Notes: generated by a model not told the origin, from the letters alone. DNA of 64,000 nt from Pseudomonas putida (GCF_025905425.1 NZ_CP109603.1:1586001-1650000); one strand, 5' to 3'; shown: positions 35,834 through 45,102, numbered from the stretch's first letter. Made by a program: numbers and translations.

Positions 35834-38410
35834 TCAGAACTGGTAATCGACCTGGGCCAGCAAGGTGCGCCCAGGCATGGGTTGCAGGAAGGTGTTGGTC
35901 GAACCTGCCAGGCCACTGACGAAATTCAGCTCGTCGGTGACGTTGAGCATGCGCAACGTGACGCCCCACTGTGGCTGGCGGTAGTACGCGGCAAGGTCGA
36001 GGTTGTATTCGTCGGGGACTTTCACGGTTTTGCTCAGGTTCAGGTACCAACTGCTGGTCCACCAACCAGAGAGCTCCACGCCGAACCCGGAATCGAAGCG
36101 GTAATCGACATAGCCGCCGGCGTTGTATTCGGGGATTTGCACCGCATCGAACTTGCCGGACGGGCGCTGGTTGAGGCTGTTGTTATCGCCAAACACGGTG
36201 CCGTTGTCGGGGATGAACCCGGCCGAGGCGAACCCGGCCTGGCTGGTGAACTCGTTGTAGGCACTGATGCGGCTGAGGTTGAGGCCACCGCGCAGGTGCG
36301 GGTCCTGGTAGCGCAGGGTGGCTTCCCAGCCTTTGACGATCAGCCGGGCGATGTTGTTGTTGCTGTCCGGCGACTGGTCGCGCGCCTGCTTGTAGGCGGC
36401 CAGGGTGAAGAACAGCTGGTCGGGCACGGCCTCGACCTTCAGCCCCACTTCGTGCAGCACGCTGAGGCTCTCGAACGCCAGCGGGTTGAGCTGGTTGGCC
36501 CCGGTGCCGCTGCCCCAGCCCAGACCATTGGTGAAGAAGCCGGTGTTGACCGCCAGCGAGCGGTCGAAGGTGTAGTAGAGCGTGCTGTTTTCGGTGGGTT
36601 TGAAATAGGGGCTGACCTGTACCGAGAACAACCGGTAGTTGTCCGAGTCCTTGCGTGGGTTACCGCCCGCGAGCACGAAGGGGTTTTCGATGCGGGCGTC
36701 GATCCAGCTGCGGCTGGCCCCCACATTCAGCCCCACACGTTCGCCCAGGCGCAGGTTGTGCTGGCTGAACAGGGTCTTGGTGGTCCAGGTACTGTCGGCG
36801 GTGTAGGGCGCCACCGATTCGGCGTACAGGCCGTGCCCTGCCGGGTACATGGCCGGCAGGTTGAGCCAGCCGTAATAGTTGGACAGCTGCGGCACGCCGG
36901 GTTGGCCGATCCAGGCACCGTTGCCGCCTGCGGGGTTGCGCCCGCTGAGACCGAGCAGGTCGCCAGGGTTTTTCAGCGTCGGGTCGAGGGTGAGGTCGTA
37001 GGCATTGATGGTGGAGCCGAAACTGTTGTTGGCGGCGATCGACTCGTTGCTCTCGCGGCGATAGATCAGCCCGGTGTTGCTGTCGTCGACCAGCGTCAGG
37101 CCGCCCAGCTGCCATTGGCCACGGGCGCGGAACTCGAAGCGGTTGTCGAAGATGTCGTCCTTGCCTTGCACCTGGAACGCGCCCACCGCGTCGGTGGTGT
37201 CGGTGGAGTGCTGGTAGAAGGTGCTGTTGGCCAGGGTGATGGACGGGGACAGGTCGCCTTCGACGCGCAGTTGTGTAGTGAAGCGCCGGGAGCGGTTCTG
37301 GTCCTGCGCACGTTGGCCGGTCTGTGACGACAACGAGGTCTGGTCATTGCCCGCCAGCGACGGGTCATAGACCCAGCCGCGCAAGCTGCCTGGGCTGGCC
37401 TGGGTATTGGGTGAGGCGCCCTGGAAACTGCCATCGACCACCTGGTATTGGCCCTGCGCGTTGCGCTGGCGCTGTACCCAGCCGAGTACCTGGGCATCGC
37501 TGGCGCCGGATGACAGCACCGGCGACCACAGGTTGTTGCCGTTCTGGATGATTGGCGTGGCGCGGCCGGCGTTGTACTTCCCGTGGTCTACCAAGTCCTG
37601 GGTGGCGCGGTTCCAGCCGTGGGTGATGTTGTAGTCGTAGTAGTCGTCGTAGGCGGCGTTCCAGTCCACCCGCAGGTTGTCGTTGCGCCAGGCGAGTGCG
37701 CCGTAGAACGCGTCGAAGTTGTTGTCGACGTTGTCGTAGAAGGTTTCCTGGCGCTGGCGGGTAATGCTGACCCGGTAGGCCAGGCTGTCACTGATGGGGC
37801 CGGTGTTGTCGATGCTGAATTTGGTGGCATCGCGCGATTCGCCGTCGGGGATCCAGCTGCCGATTTCGCCGCTCAGGCGGGTGCGGAAGCGGTTGAAGTC
37901 GGGCTTCTTGCTCAGGTAGTTGATGTAGCCGCCGCTGCCGCTGACCGAGCCGTAGGTGACCGAGGACGGCCCGGCGACGATGTCGGCGCCTTCGTAAGCG
38001 TTGAAGTTGGTGGGGTGGCGCACGCCGTAGGCGCGTTGGCCATCCTGGAACACCTCGGAGTTCTGCCCGCGCATCTGCGGGGCGATGCCGGCGTTCTGGC
38101 CGCCGCCACGGGTGATACCGGGGGCGTACTTGACCAGGTCGTCGGAGCTTTGGATCGGGTCGCGGGCCAGTTGCTCGGCGTTGATCTGGGTGACCGAGCG
38201 TGGGGTGTCGAGGACCTTGGTTTCCAAGCCACCGTAGATCGAGGCTGGTGGGCGTGTGGGCAGGGCGTCGTCGTCGGCCTGCTCGGCCTGCACGGTGACT
38301 GTTTGCAGCTGGGTGTCCTCGGCGTACGCCATGGGCACGGTGGCGGCCAGGATGGCGAGGGCCAGCGAGCTGGGCTGGAATTTCGGGTGCAGCAAGGCAA
38401 CGCGGGGCAT
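35834..38410 (-). CDS. TonB-dependent outer-membrane receptor (no STN domain)
   Basis: An 858-residue receptor with a signal peptide (residues 1-30, ending PMAYAED), a plug domain (about 55-190; LDTPRSVTQINAEQLA and VSGSGGYINYLSKKP) and a beta-barrel ending LAQVDYQF. It lacks the N-terminal signalling (STN) domain of the iron receptors elsewhere in the window. The start at 38410 begins the signal peptide; the longer frame reads through a REP. Lying in a sulfur operon, it probably imports an organosulfur compound rather than a siderophore (context inference). Confidence 0.85.
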   Translation of the reverse strand: MPRVALLHPKFQPSSLALAILAATVPMAYAEDTQLQTVTVQAEQADDDALPTRPPASIYGGLETKVLDTPRSVTQINAEQLARDPIQSSDDLVKYAPGITRGGGQNAGIAPQMRGQNSEVFQDGQRAYGVRHPTNFNAYEGADIVAGPSSVTYGSVSGSGGYINYLSKKPDFNRFRTRLSGEIGSWIPDGESRDATKFSIDNTGPISDSLAYRVSITRQRQETFYDNVDNNFDAFYGALAWRNDNLRVDWNAAYDDYYDYNITHGWNRATQDLVDHGKYNAGRATPIIQNGNNLWSPVLSSGASDAQVLGWVQRQRNAQGQYQVVDGSFQGASPNTQASPGSLRGWVYDPSLAGNDQTSLSSQTGQRAQDQNRSRRFTTQLRVEGDLSPSITLANSTFYQHSTDTTDAVGAFQVQGKDDIFDNRFEFRARGQWQLGGLTLVDDSNTGLIYRRESNESIAANNSFGSTINAYDLTLDPTLKNPGDLLGLSGRNPAGGNGAWIGQPGVPQLSNYYGWLNLPAMYPAGHGLYAESVAPYTADSTWTTKTLFSQHNLRLGERVGLNVGASRSWIDARIENPFVLAGGNPRKDSDNYRLFSVQVSPYFKPTENSTLYYTFDRSLAVNTGFFTNGLGWGSGTGANQLNPLAFESLSVLHEVGLKVEAVPDQLFFTLAAYKQARDQSPDSNNNIARLIVKGWEATLRYQDPHLRGGLNLSRISAYNEFTSQAGFASAGFIPDNGTVFGDNNSLNQRPSGKFDAVQIPEYNAGGYVDYRFDSGFGVELSGWWTSSWYLNLSKTVKVPDEYNLDLAAYYRQPQWGVTLRMLNVTDELNFVSGLAGSTNTFLQPMPGRTLLAQVDYQF

Positions 38411-38513
38411 GGGGCTGGGCCTCGTTCTATTCAGGAATGGGAAAAGCGAGGGCGCAGCCGCGCCTGCGGTTGGTGGGTGTATAGGGCGATTGCCGGGAGC
38501 GCTATGGGCCCCC

Positions 38514-38601
38514 TGTGGGAGCGGGCTTGCCCCGCGAACACGGGCGAAGCCCGTGCCATCCACTCGGGATGCCTGCTTCGCGGGGCAAGCCCGCTCCCAC
38601 A
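38514..38601. repeat. REP pair
   Basis: Opposed REPs (gcgggcttgccccgcgaac; gcggggcaagcccgctccc) around cgggcgaagcccgtgcc, between the binding-protein and TonB receptor genes, i.e. within the minus-strand operon. Confidence 0.87.
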
Positions 38602-38626
38602 GAGGAATGCGTAGCGCTCGAATCAA

Positions 38627-40180
38627 TTAGCTCTTGAGCCACAGGCTCTCGAACCGCCAGGTACTGAACAGCGACTGTTCCGCCTGCGCTCCACCGACTC
38701 GGGTACTGACGCTGTCGAGCAAGTCGGCAAAGCCCCAGATCAGCATGCCGCCGCGTTCGTACTGGATGCGTTGGGCGCGGTGCACCAGCGCTTTGCGTTT
38801 CTCAAGGTCCGGCTGGGCCATGGCGGCGAGGAAGGCCTCGCTGAATGCCGGGTCGTGGAAATGGGTCTTGTTGGCCACGGCGAACGGCGCGTCGGTGTGG
38901 ATGGCGCTGGCCAGAAACGGCGCTCCGATGCTGCCACCGGTGCTCAAGGTCCAGTCATCGCGCTGCGGCCCCTGGAACGTCGCCAGGTCAACCTGGCGCA
39001 CCGTGATCGTCACACCGATGCGCCGGGCCTGTTCGGCCAGCACCAGCGCCGAGGCAAGCCCTGGCCCTGGGGTCGTCACCAGCTCTACCTGCAGGCCTGC
39101 CTGGCCCGCGTCCTTGAGCAACTGCGCCGCCCGTTGTGGGTCATGCGGCCGTGGCCCGAGGCTATGGTCGAAGGTGGGGTCGAAGGGGGCGTACAGGTCG
39201 TTGGCCACCCGGCCTTGGCCATTGAGCGCCCGGCGCACCAGGTCGTCACGGTCGGCCAGCAGGCGAAACGCCTCGCGCACCCGTGGGTCGTCGAACGGCG
39301 GTTTGCTGGTGTTCATGTCGAACGACAACCAGTTGCCGCTCACCGACTTCAGCAGACGCAGGCGCGGGTCGGCCTGCAGCACTTGCAGGTGCTCGGTGGA
39401 CATCACGTTGGCCATGTCGATCTGCCCAGCGCGCAAAGCCGCCAGCCGGCCGGTCTGGTCCTTGAAGTCGATGATCTCCAGTTCATCGGCATAGGGCTTG
39501 GCGGGTTTGTAGTAGTTGTCGAAACGGGTGAACAGCGAGCGCTGGCCTGGGGTGAAGCTTTTGAGTTTGTAAGGCCCGGCGCCGACCGGGTTGGTGACCG
39601 GGTGGTAATCGACCGGCACGATGCCGCCAAAGTTGACCCAGGTCTCGGGCAACGGCAGGTAGCTACGGCCTTCGCGAAAGGCCAGGCGCACGGTACGGTC
39701 GTCGAGCTTGACCAGGTTGTCGCGGTCTACCCAGTGCAGCAGCGCCGCATAGGGCGAGGCCAGCTGCGGGTCGGTCAGGCGCCTGATGGAAAAGATCAGG
39801 TCGTCGGCATCGATGGTCTTGCCGTGGTGGAACTCCAGCCCAGGCTTGAGCCGCAATGTCCAGCTGCTGGCGTCGGCATTGGGCTCGGCGAATTCGGCCA
39901 GGGCCAGGCGCGGCTGCATCTGCTCGTCCCACTCCCACAGCTTGCTGTACAGGGCAAAGCCCCGCACGATGCCGCTGCCGACCGGTTTATGGGCGTCGAG
40001 GTTGCCGCTTTGGTTGCCATCGATGATGCCGAGGCGCAAACGCCCGCCATGACGCGGCTGGTCGGCAACCGCGTTGCCGGGGCTGTCGCTTGGGCCGCAG
40101 CCGGCCAGCAACCCGCCGGCCAGCACGCCGGCATGGCCGAGGAAGTGGCGCCGGCTGAGTGGGTAACCGTCCCAGGCCAT
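38627..40180 (-). CDS. Dpp-type solute-binding lipoprotein, paralogue
   Basis: A 517-residue SBP_bac_5 protein with LSRRHFLGH followed by a lipobox LLAGC near residue 28. It shares long stretches with 29327-30904 (GNLDAHKPVGSGI; ADASSWTLRLKPGLEFHHGK; VTNPVGAGPYKLKSF). Its operon contains no permease or ATPase, so it most likely delivers to the ABC transporter encoded at 30897-34574. The start at 40180 is four bases from the stop of the preceding monooxygenase gene. Confidence 0.88.
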   Translation of the reverse strand: MAWDGYPLSRRHFLGHAGVLAGGLLAGCGPSDSPGNAVADQPRHGGRLRLGIIDGNQSGNLDAHKPVGSGIVRGFALYSKLWEWDEQMQPRLALAEFAEPNADASSWTLRLKPGLEFHHGKTIDADDLIFSIRRLTDPQLASPYAALLHWVDRDNLVKLDDRTVRLAFREGRSYLPLPETWVNFGGIVPVDYHPVTNPVGAGPYKLKSFTPGQRSLFTRFDNYYKPAKPYADELEIIDFKDQTGRLAALRAGQIDMANVMSTEHLQVLQADPRLRLLKSVSGNWLSFDMNTSKPPFDDPRVREAFRLLADRDDLVRRALNGQGRVANDLYAPFDPTFDHSLGPRPHDPQRAAQLLKDAGQAGLQVELVTTPGPGLASALVLAEQARRIGVTITVRQVDLATFQGPQRDDWTLSTGGSIGAPFLASAIHTDAPFAVANKTHFHDPAFSEAFLAAMAQPDLEKRKALVHRAQRIQYERGGMLIWGFADLLDSVSTRVGGAQAEQSLFSTWRFESLWLKS

Positions 40181-40184
40181 GGGG

Positions 40185-41384
40185 TCAGCCTCCGTTGCTG
40201 GCGTGCAGTTGCACGGGGGTGGGCACCGGGCGGGCGAGGGCGGCACGCTGGCCACGGAAGTGCGGCAGGATGTGCTCGCCGATGCGGTAGGCCTCTTCCA
40301 GGTGCGGGTAGCCGGCGAGGAAGAACAGGTCGATGCCGATGCCGTGGTACTCGCGGATGCGTGCCACCACGTTGGCATAGCTGCCCACCAGCGCGCAGCC
40401 CGGCGGGATGCCGATGTAGCCAAAGCCGGTCCACACGTTGGGGTGGATGAAGAAGTCGTCGAACGCCTGTTGCTCGTTCTTGTCGCTGTAGCCGTGTTCG
40501 TAGCTCAGTTTGCGTGCCGTGCGCAGGCCGGCGTGGGCGGCGCGGGCCTTGACCGTGCCCTTGGCCACGCCTTCGTCGAAGAAGCGCTTGGCCTCGGCCC
40601 GCGCGGCCTCTTCGGTGTCCCGGGCGATCACGTCGATGGACAGGCCAAAGCGAATGTCGCTACGCCCCCACTTCAAGGCGCGGGCGCGGATGTCGGCGAT
40701 CAGCGCGGCGATTTCGTCCGGGTGTTCGGCGCGCATCAGGTAGAAGTCGGCATGCTTGGCGGCGAACTCGCGTGCGGCATCCGATGAGCCTGCAGTGCAG
40801 ATCAGCGGCAGCTCGGCTTTTTTCAGCGGCCCGCGCAGGCCGCCGCCTTCGGCGCGGTAATAGGTGCCGTCGTAGTGGAACTGCTCGTTGTGCCAGTAGC
40901 CGCGCACCACGTCCATGAACTCGGTGGCGCGGGCGTAACGCTCGTCGTGGCCCTCGAAGTCGCCGACCTGGCGCTGGATGGCGTCGGAGCCGCCGTTGAT
41001 GATGTTCCACACCAGCCGATTGCCCGTAGCGCGTTGGTAGGTCGCGGCCTGTTGCACGGCCACCCAGGGCGTGTAGTGAAAGGGCTGGAACGCGGTGACG
41101 AACTTGAGGGTGCGGGTTTCCCGCGCCAGCAGCGAGCACACGGTCCACGGCTCTTCGCCGGTGGGCGCATTGACCATCAGCGCGCCGCCGAAGCCGTTGA
41201 TTTCTGCCGCGCGGGCGATCTGGCCGAGGTAGTCGATGTAGGTGAAGTGATCACCTACGGCGAACCCTGAAACCGCACCGCTGCTGTCGCCGCCCGCGTG
41301 CCAGTCGCCACGGTTGCGTGGGTCGCCGGGAAGAAACTGGGTTTCGCCATGCAGTGGCAGGCGGGTGAAGAATTCGATGCTCAT
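40185..41384 (-). CDS. FMNH2-dependent monooxygenase, LLM class
   Basis: A 399-residue LLM-class monooxygenase with GDHFTYIDYLGQIARAAE (about 44-61), FVTAFQPFHYTPWVAVQQ and LVWNIINGGSD, and the C-terminal LVGSYANVVARIREYHGIG. It is a paralogue of the 28129 enzyme in layout, with a substrate-facing region that differs. It is between the lipase-like and binding-protein genes in the minus-strand sulfur operon. It needs an external flavin reductase, not encoded here. Confidence 0.87.
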   Translation of the reverse strand: MSIEFFTRLPLHGETQFLPGDPRNRGDWHAGGDSSGAVSGFAVGDHFTYIDYLGQIARAAEINGFGGALMVNAPTGEEPWTVCSLLARETRTLKFVTAFQPFHYTPWVAVQQAATYQRATGNRLVWNIINGGSDAIQRQVGDFEGHDERYARATEFMDVVRGYWHNEQFHYDGTYYRAEGGGLRGPLKKAELPLICTAGSSDAAREFAAKHADFYLMRAEHPDEIAALIADIRARALKWGRSDIRFGLSIDVIARDTEEAARAEAKRFFDEGVAKGTVKARAAHAGLRTARKLSYEHGYSDKNEQQAFDDFFIHPNVWTGFGYIGIPPGCALVGSYANVVARIREYHGIGIDLFFLAGYPHLEEAYRIGEHILPHFRGQRAALARPVPTPVQLHASNGG

Positions 41385-41396
41385 GGGGTGGCCTCC

Positions 41397-42620
41397 TTAC
41401 TGGACGCTAGGGTTGCAGTTGGGCGTGACCGGCTGGCCGCTGATGACCTGGCGGGCGAAGGGGATCGAGTCCTTGAGCGAGGCGTTGACCGTTTCGCTGT
41501 GCCCTAGGCCCTTGTACAGGTGGCCCTGCACCACCGAGCCGGCCTTGCAGGCGTCCTGCATCAGCGCGACCTGGGTCGCGGCGGCGGGGGTCTTGTCCTC
41601 GGCGCCGGTGCCGATGAAGATTGGCTGGGCCAATTTCAGCGTGGGGTACGACACCTGGGCCAGCCACGGCTTGAGTTTGTCGCCCTGGTAGTCCTTCTTG
41701 GCGTTGGCCGGGGTCAGGCCGGTACCAACCACGTCGCTGACCAGTGAAGACAGGCAACTGGTGCGCGCCTGCTCGAACAGCGGCAGGGCCTTGTCGGTGT
41801 AGAAGTCGCGTGGGTCGATGCTCGGGTCGTACTGCTGGGCGGCAAGCAGGGTGTAGAAGCCGTAGGCCAGGGCCGGGTCGACCTTGTTCGGGTCCTGCTC
41901 GCCGACGTTCTTCGACCCCACGGTGTAGATCACGCCGGTGCCGATGCTGCCCTTGACCCCCAGTTTTGGTGCATAGGTCGCCGCGTAGGCACCGGCTGCG
42001 AAGGCACCGGCGCCGCCCTGGGACTGGCCGACGATCAGCACCTTGTCGGCCAGCCCCGGTACGCCGGCGACCACGGCCTTGGCCGCATCGAGAATGCCGT
42101 AGGCGGCCATGCGGTTGTTCAGCAGCGGGTGGCCACCGGGTACCCCTAGGCCTTGGTAATCGGTGGCGACGATGGCATAGCCCTCTTCGAGCCAGCGGTT
42201 CAGGTACTGCACATCACGGTAGGAGCGCCCGGCCCAGGATGGTGCGCAGATGTCCGCCACACCGACGGTGCCATGGCCCCAACTGGCGACCGGCCAGCCA
42301 CCTGCGGGCGCCTTGCCCTTGGGGATGAACAGTGCGCCGGAGACCACGATTGGCGTCTTGCCGTCGATGCCGTCCAGCGAGGTGTAGAGGATGCGCTCGG
42401 CACTGGCGGCGCTGGGCAGGCTCAGTGCCGAGTCCAGCGGCTCGCTGCGTAGCAGTTTGCCGGGCGTGGCGGGGATGGCTTTGGCCCAGGTGTAGAAGCT
42501 CGATACGCGCCCGTCACCTTGTTGTGGGTCGGGTTTGGGGGCGTAGGTGTCGGCGGCCAAGACGCCAATGGAAAAGGCCAGGGCACTGAGGCCGAAAGCG
42601 ATGGAAACAGGCAGTTTCAT
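41397..42620 (-). CDS. Secreted alpha/beta hydrolase, secretory-lipase type
   Basis: A 407-residue exported hydrolase. A signal peptide (1-22, ending GVLAAD) is followed by an alpha/beta-hydrolase fold with nucleophile S200 in VGQSQGG. The acid is probably the D in GTGAEDKTP, and the histidine is in GLGHSETV near the C-terminus. The long N-terminal part with GHGTVGVADIC is typical of LIP-type secretory lipases. In this operon a role in splitting a sulfur-containing ester before uptake is plausible (inference). It starts 12 bases before the end of the SsuA-like gene. Confidence 0.8.
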   Translation of the reverse strand: MKLPVSIAFGLSALAFSIGVLAADTYAPKPDPQQGDGRVSSFYTWAKAIPATPGKLLRSEPLDSALSLPSAASAERILYTSLDGIDGKTPIVVSGALFIPKGKAPAGGWPVASWGHGTVGVADICAPSWAGRSYRDVQYLNRWLEEGYAIVATDYQGLGVPGGHPLLNNRMAAYGILDAAKAVVAGVPGLADKVLIVGQSQGGAGAFAAGAYAATYAPKLGVKGSIGTGVIYTVGSKNVGEQDPNKVDPALAYGFYTLLAAQQYDPSIDPRDFYTDKALPLFEQARTSCLSSLVSDVVGTGLTPANAKKDYQGDKLKPWLAQVSYPTLKLAQPIFIGTGAEDKTPAAATQVALMQDACKAGSVVQGHLYKGLGHSETVNASLKDSIPFARQVISGQPVTPNCNPSVQ

Positions 42621-42631
42621 GGAGGATGTTC

Positions 42632-43705
42632 TCAAGGTTGTTGGCTGATTTGAGCGTCCAGGGACGGCCAATAGTGGGTGAGTTGCAGGTCGCTCAGCGC
42701 CTGGCGGGTGAAGCCTGTGGCCAGGTCATGGGTGATGTCGTAGGGCGTGCGGATCAGGCGGTTGGCCAGGGCGTACTGGCCCAGGGCGTCGTAGTGGGCC
42801 TTTAGCTGGGCATCGCTTTTCGGTGCCCAGCGCGCCTGCCACGCCACCGGATCGTCCTGGTCGTCGCGGCGCAGCACGCTTTCGGCCACACCGGCGCGCG
42901 ATGACAGCGCGTAATAGGCGTCGCGGTTCTGCTCCTGGGAGATCCACCAGGCCGCACGCACCCAGGCCGTGGCGACCAGCTGCGTGAGGTCGGCGTGCTG
43001 CTGCACGAAGCGGTCGGTGCCCCACAGGTCGGACACCAGCCGCCAGTCGTTGGCGCCTTGCTTGGTCGACCAGAGGATCCGCGCCACGCCTTTGTCTTCC
43101 AGGGCGTAGGCTTCGTTGAGCAGCACGGCGGCATCGACCTTGCCGGCCGACACGGCGGCGGCACCGACCTGTGGGTTGAGGTTGGCGATCTTGAAGTCGG
43201 TCAGCTTCAGGCCCTGGCTTTGCAGGAAGTTGCTGAAGGCAAATTCCCAGGGCCGCCCGCGGTGCAGTGCCAGGCGCTTGCCTTTAAGGTCCTGAATGCT
43301 GCGCACCTCAGAGCCGGCAGGCACCACCAGGTAGATGTTGTTGCCGCTGCCGCCCGGCACGATCAGCTTGCCGGGCACTTGGCCGGCCCCGGCGATGACC
43401 GAGGGCAGGTCGCCACGTACAGCGAAGTCCAGGCTGTTGTTGCTGAAGCCTTCGTTGATCTGCGGGCCAGCGCCGGCGTGGGGCAGGGCGGTCCATTGCA
43501 GTTTCACGCCACGGGCGGCCAATTGCTGCTCGAGCCAACCGTCTTCGATTACCCGCCCTGGGATGCCACCGAATACCGGCGCTCCGCCTTGGGTGAAGGC
43601 AACGATGGCGATGCGCACCGCTGCCGGTGGCTCGGCCGCCAGGGCGGTCAGGCTGAGGAACAGGCCGCCCAACAGGGCCAGGGTGTGACGCCAGCGTTTG
43701 TTCAT
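42632..43705 (-). CDS. SsuA-like periplasmic sulfonate-binding protein
   Basis: A 357-residue binding protein of the SsuA/TauA family, with a signal peptide (1-22, ending TALAAEPP), an N-terminal lobe beginning VRIAIVAF, and DLKGKRLALHRGRPWEF (about 138-154). Unlike the DszB-like protein it has a signal peptide and no cysteine in the catalytic position. No SsuB/SsuC-type partner is in the window. It is the first gene of the minus-strand operon, downstream of a predicted sigma-54 promoter. The TTG upstream at 43729 is not the start; the ATG at 43705 begins the signal peptide. Confidence 0.85.
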   Translation of the reverse strand: MNKRWRHTLALLGGLFLSLTALAAEPPAAVRIAIVAFTQGGAPVFGGIPGRVIEDGWLEQQLAARGVKLQWTALPHAGAGPQINEGFSNNSLDFAVRGDLPSVIAGAGQVPGKLIVPGGSGNNIYLVVPAGSEVRSIQDLKGKRLALHRGRPWEFAFSNFLQSQGLKLTDFKIANLNPQVGAAAVSAGKVDAAVLLNEAYALEDKGVARILWSTKQGANDWRLVSDLWGTDRFVQQHADLTQLVATAWVRAAWWISQEQNRDAYYALSSRAGVAESVLRRDDQDDPVAWQARWAPKSDAQLKAHYDALGQYALANRLIRTPYDITHDLATGFTRQALSDLQLTHYWPSLDAQISQQP

Positions 43706-43776
43706 GTGCAGCTCCAGGCAGTGATTCAACAGGTCTGGGCCGCGTGTTGCAGCGGACCAGGCGTTGACAGGCCAGG

Positions 43777-43792
43777 AGCGAAATACATGCCA
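43777..43792 (-). promoter_or_regulatory. Sigma-54 promoter for the minus-strand sulfur operon
   Basis: On the minus strand: TGGCAT-GTATT-TCGCT, with GG and GC exactly 10 bases apart. The -24 and -12 elements each have one departure from consensus. The start site is expected near 43766, 60 bp before the SsuA-like ATG. Confidence 0.6.
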
Positions 43793-43902
43793 TTATTTGA
43801 AAAGGCGGCTGCAGGCCTTTAATGGCGGGGCCTTCAGCGTAAGTGAAGGGTGCGCAGCTCAGCCCTGGCTGCTGATCGGCACGCAGGGCAGTGCTGGCGA
43901 GT

Positions 43903-43918
43903 TGCTGCCCCAGCAGCA
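43903..43918. promoter_or_regulatory. TGCTG-N6-CAGCA site, likely activator enhancer
   Basis: A TGCTG-ccccag-CAGCA inverted repeat, identical over 18 bp (43903-43920) to the block at 26067-26084. It lies about 115 bp upstream of the minus-strand -24 element, a usual enhancer distance. Confidence 0.7.
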
Positions 43919-44037
43919 GCGAGCTGTTGAAAATTCAAATATTCAAAAATGGAATATACAAAGATTAATTAATAATTTTTTGATCTAATTTGTTTCGTGC
44001 ACTATGGGGGTGCGCGTCAATTGCCAGGAATGCCCCC

Positions 44038-45102
44038 ATGTCGCTGATCACCCATCCTAATGCCCGAGAGCTGACCAAGTCGGTACGTGCCACCGTGCTT
44101 GTGTTCAAGGACCCTCGCTCCCAGGAGCTGCTCAGCCGTATCGAGCGCCTGGCGCCCAGCGAGGCCAATACCCTGATCATCGGCGAAACCGGCACCGGCA
44201 AGGAGCTGGTCGCTCGCCATATCCATCAGCTGAGCCGCCGTGGCCGCGAACCGTTCGTGGCAGTGAACTGCGGCGCCTTTGCCGAAACCCTTGTGGAGAG
44301 CGAACTGTTCGGCCATGAGAAAGGTGCCTTCACCGGCGCCACCTCGAACAAGGTCGGTTGGTTCGAGGCTGCCAACGGCGGCACGCTGTTCCTCGACGAG
44401 ATTGGTGATCTGCCGCTCAACATGCAGGTGAAGCTGCTGCGGGTGCTGCAGGAGCGCGAAGTCGTGCGGCTGGGCTCACGCACGCCTATCCCGATCAATG
44501 TGCGCCTGGTGGCCGCGACCAACGTCAACCTGGCCGACGCCGTGGTGGCCGGGCATTTTCGTGAAGACCTGTTCTACCGCCTGCACGTCGCCACCATTCG
44601 CCTGCCGCCGCTGCGTGAGCGACCGGGTGACATCCTGCCCCTGGCAGAATTTTTCATCGAAGAGCACTGCCGGCGCCTGGGCTACGAGCGGGCGTCGCTC
44701 AGCCCGGATGCCGAGCGCAAGCTGCTGGCCCACAGTTGGCCGGGCAACATCCGCGAGCTGGAAAACGCGATCCACCATGCCTTGCTGGTGTGCCGTTATC
44801 AGGTCGTGGCGCCCGCAGACCTGCACCTGGTGGACATGAGGCCGCAGGGCGCGGCCCAGGTATATGCCGCGCAGGCCAGCGCACCGGCCGCGGTCGCGGC
44901 GCCGCCTAACCTGGAAAACGCGTTGTTGGCGCTGTTCGAGCAGAACGTGCCGAACCTGTATGAGCACATCGAGGAGACGGTGTTCCGGGCAGCGTATCGG
45001 TATTGCCATGGGAACCAGTTGCAGACTGGCCGGCTGTTGAACATCAGCCGCAACATCGTGCGGGCGCGGCTGGAGAAGATTGGTGAGTTGACCAAGGCCT
45101 GA
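44038..45102 (+). CDS. SfnR-like sigma-54 activator (no receiver domain)
   Basis: A 354-residue enhancer-binding protein. It has an N-terminal stub of about 22 residues and no receiver or sensor domain. The AAA+ domain has GETGTGKE (Walker A, about 45-52), the sigma-54 contact loop GAFTGA (about 96-101) and [10 protein letters not shown]. The C-terminal Fis-type HTH is in [23 protein letters not shown]. SfnR of P. putida is a receiverless activator of sulfone/sulfonate genes. The absence of a sensing domain suggests control by its amount, e.g. transcription under sulfur limitation. It is divergent from the sulfur operon. The ATG at 44038 follows ccaggaatg. Confidence 0.85.
   Translation: MSLITHPNARELTKSVRATVLVFKDPRSQELLSRIERLAPSEANTLIIGETGTGKELVARHIHQLSRRGREPFVAVNCGAFAETLVESELFGHEKGAFTGATSNKVGWFEAANGGTLFLDEIGDLPLNMQVKLLRVLQEREVVRLGSRTPIPINVRLVAATNVNLADAVVAGHFREDLFYRLHVATIRLPPLRERPGDILPLAEFFIEEHCRRLGYERASLSPDAERKLLAHSWPGNIRELENAIHHALLVCRYQVVAPADLHLVDMRPQGAAQVYAAQASAPAAVAAPPNLENALLALFEQNVPNLYEHIEETVFRAAYRYCHGNQLQTGRLLNISRNIVRARLEKIGELTKA

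Larger units (their letters stand above)
43706..44037. other. Intergenic control region of the sulfur locus
   Basis: 332 bp between the divergent SsuA-like and activator genes. It holds the sigma-54 promoter (43777-43792), an imperfect repeat TGCTG-ATCGGC-ACGCA (43870-43885), the TGCTGccccagCAGCA site (43903-43918), and an AT-rich tract (43930-43992) with attcaa repeats that probably contains the activator's own promoter or a CysB-type site. No further gene is seen. Confidence 0.7.

Noticed and set aside
38540..38570. A sigma-54-like TGGCACGGGCTTCGCC before the TonB receptor (minus strand)
   Set aside because: It is part of a REP hairpin, its -12 element is poor (TCGCC), and similar strings occur in many REPs.
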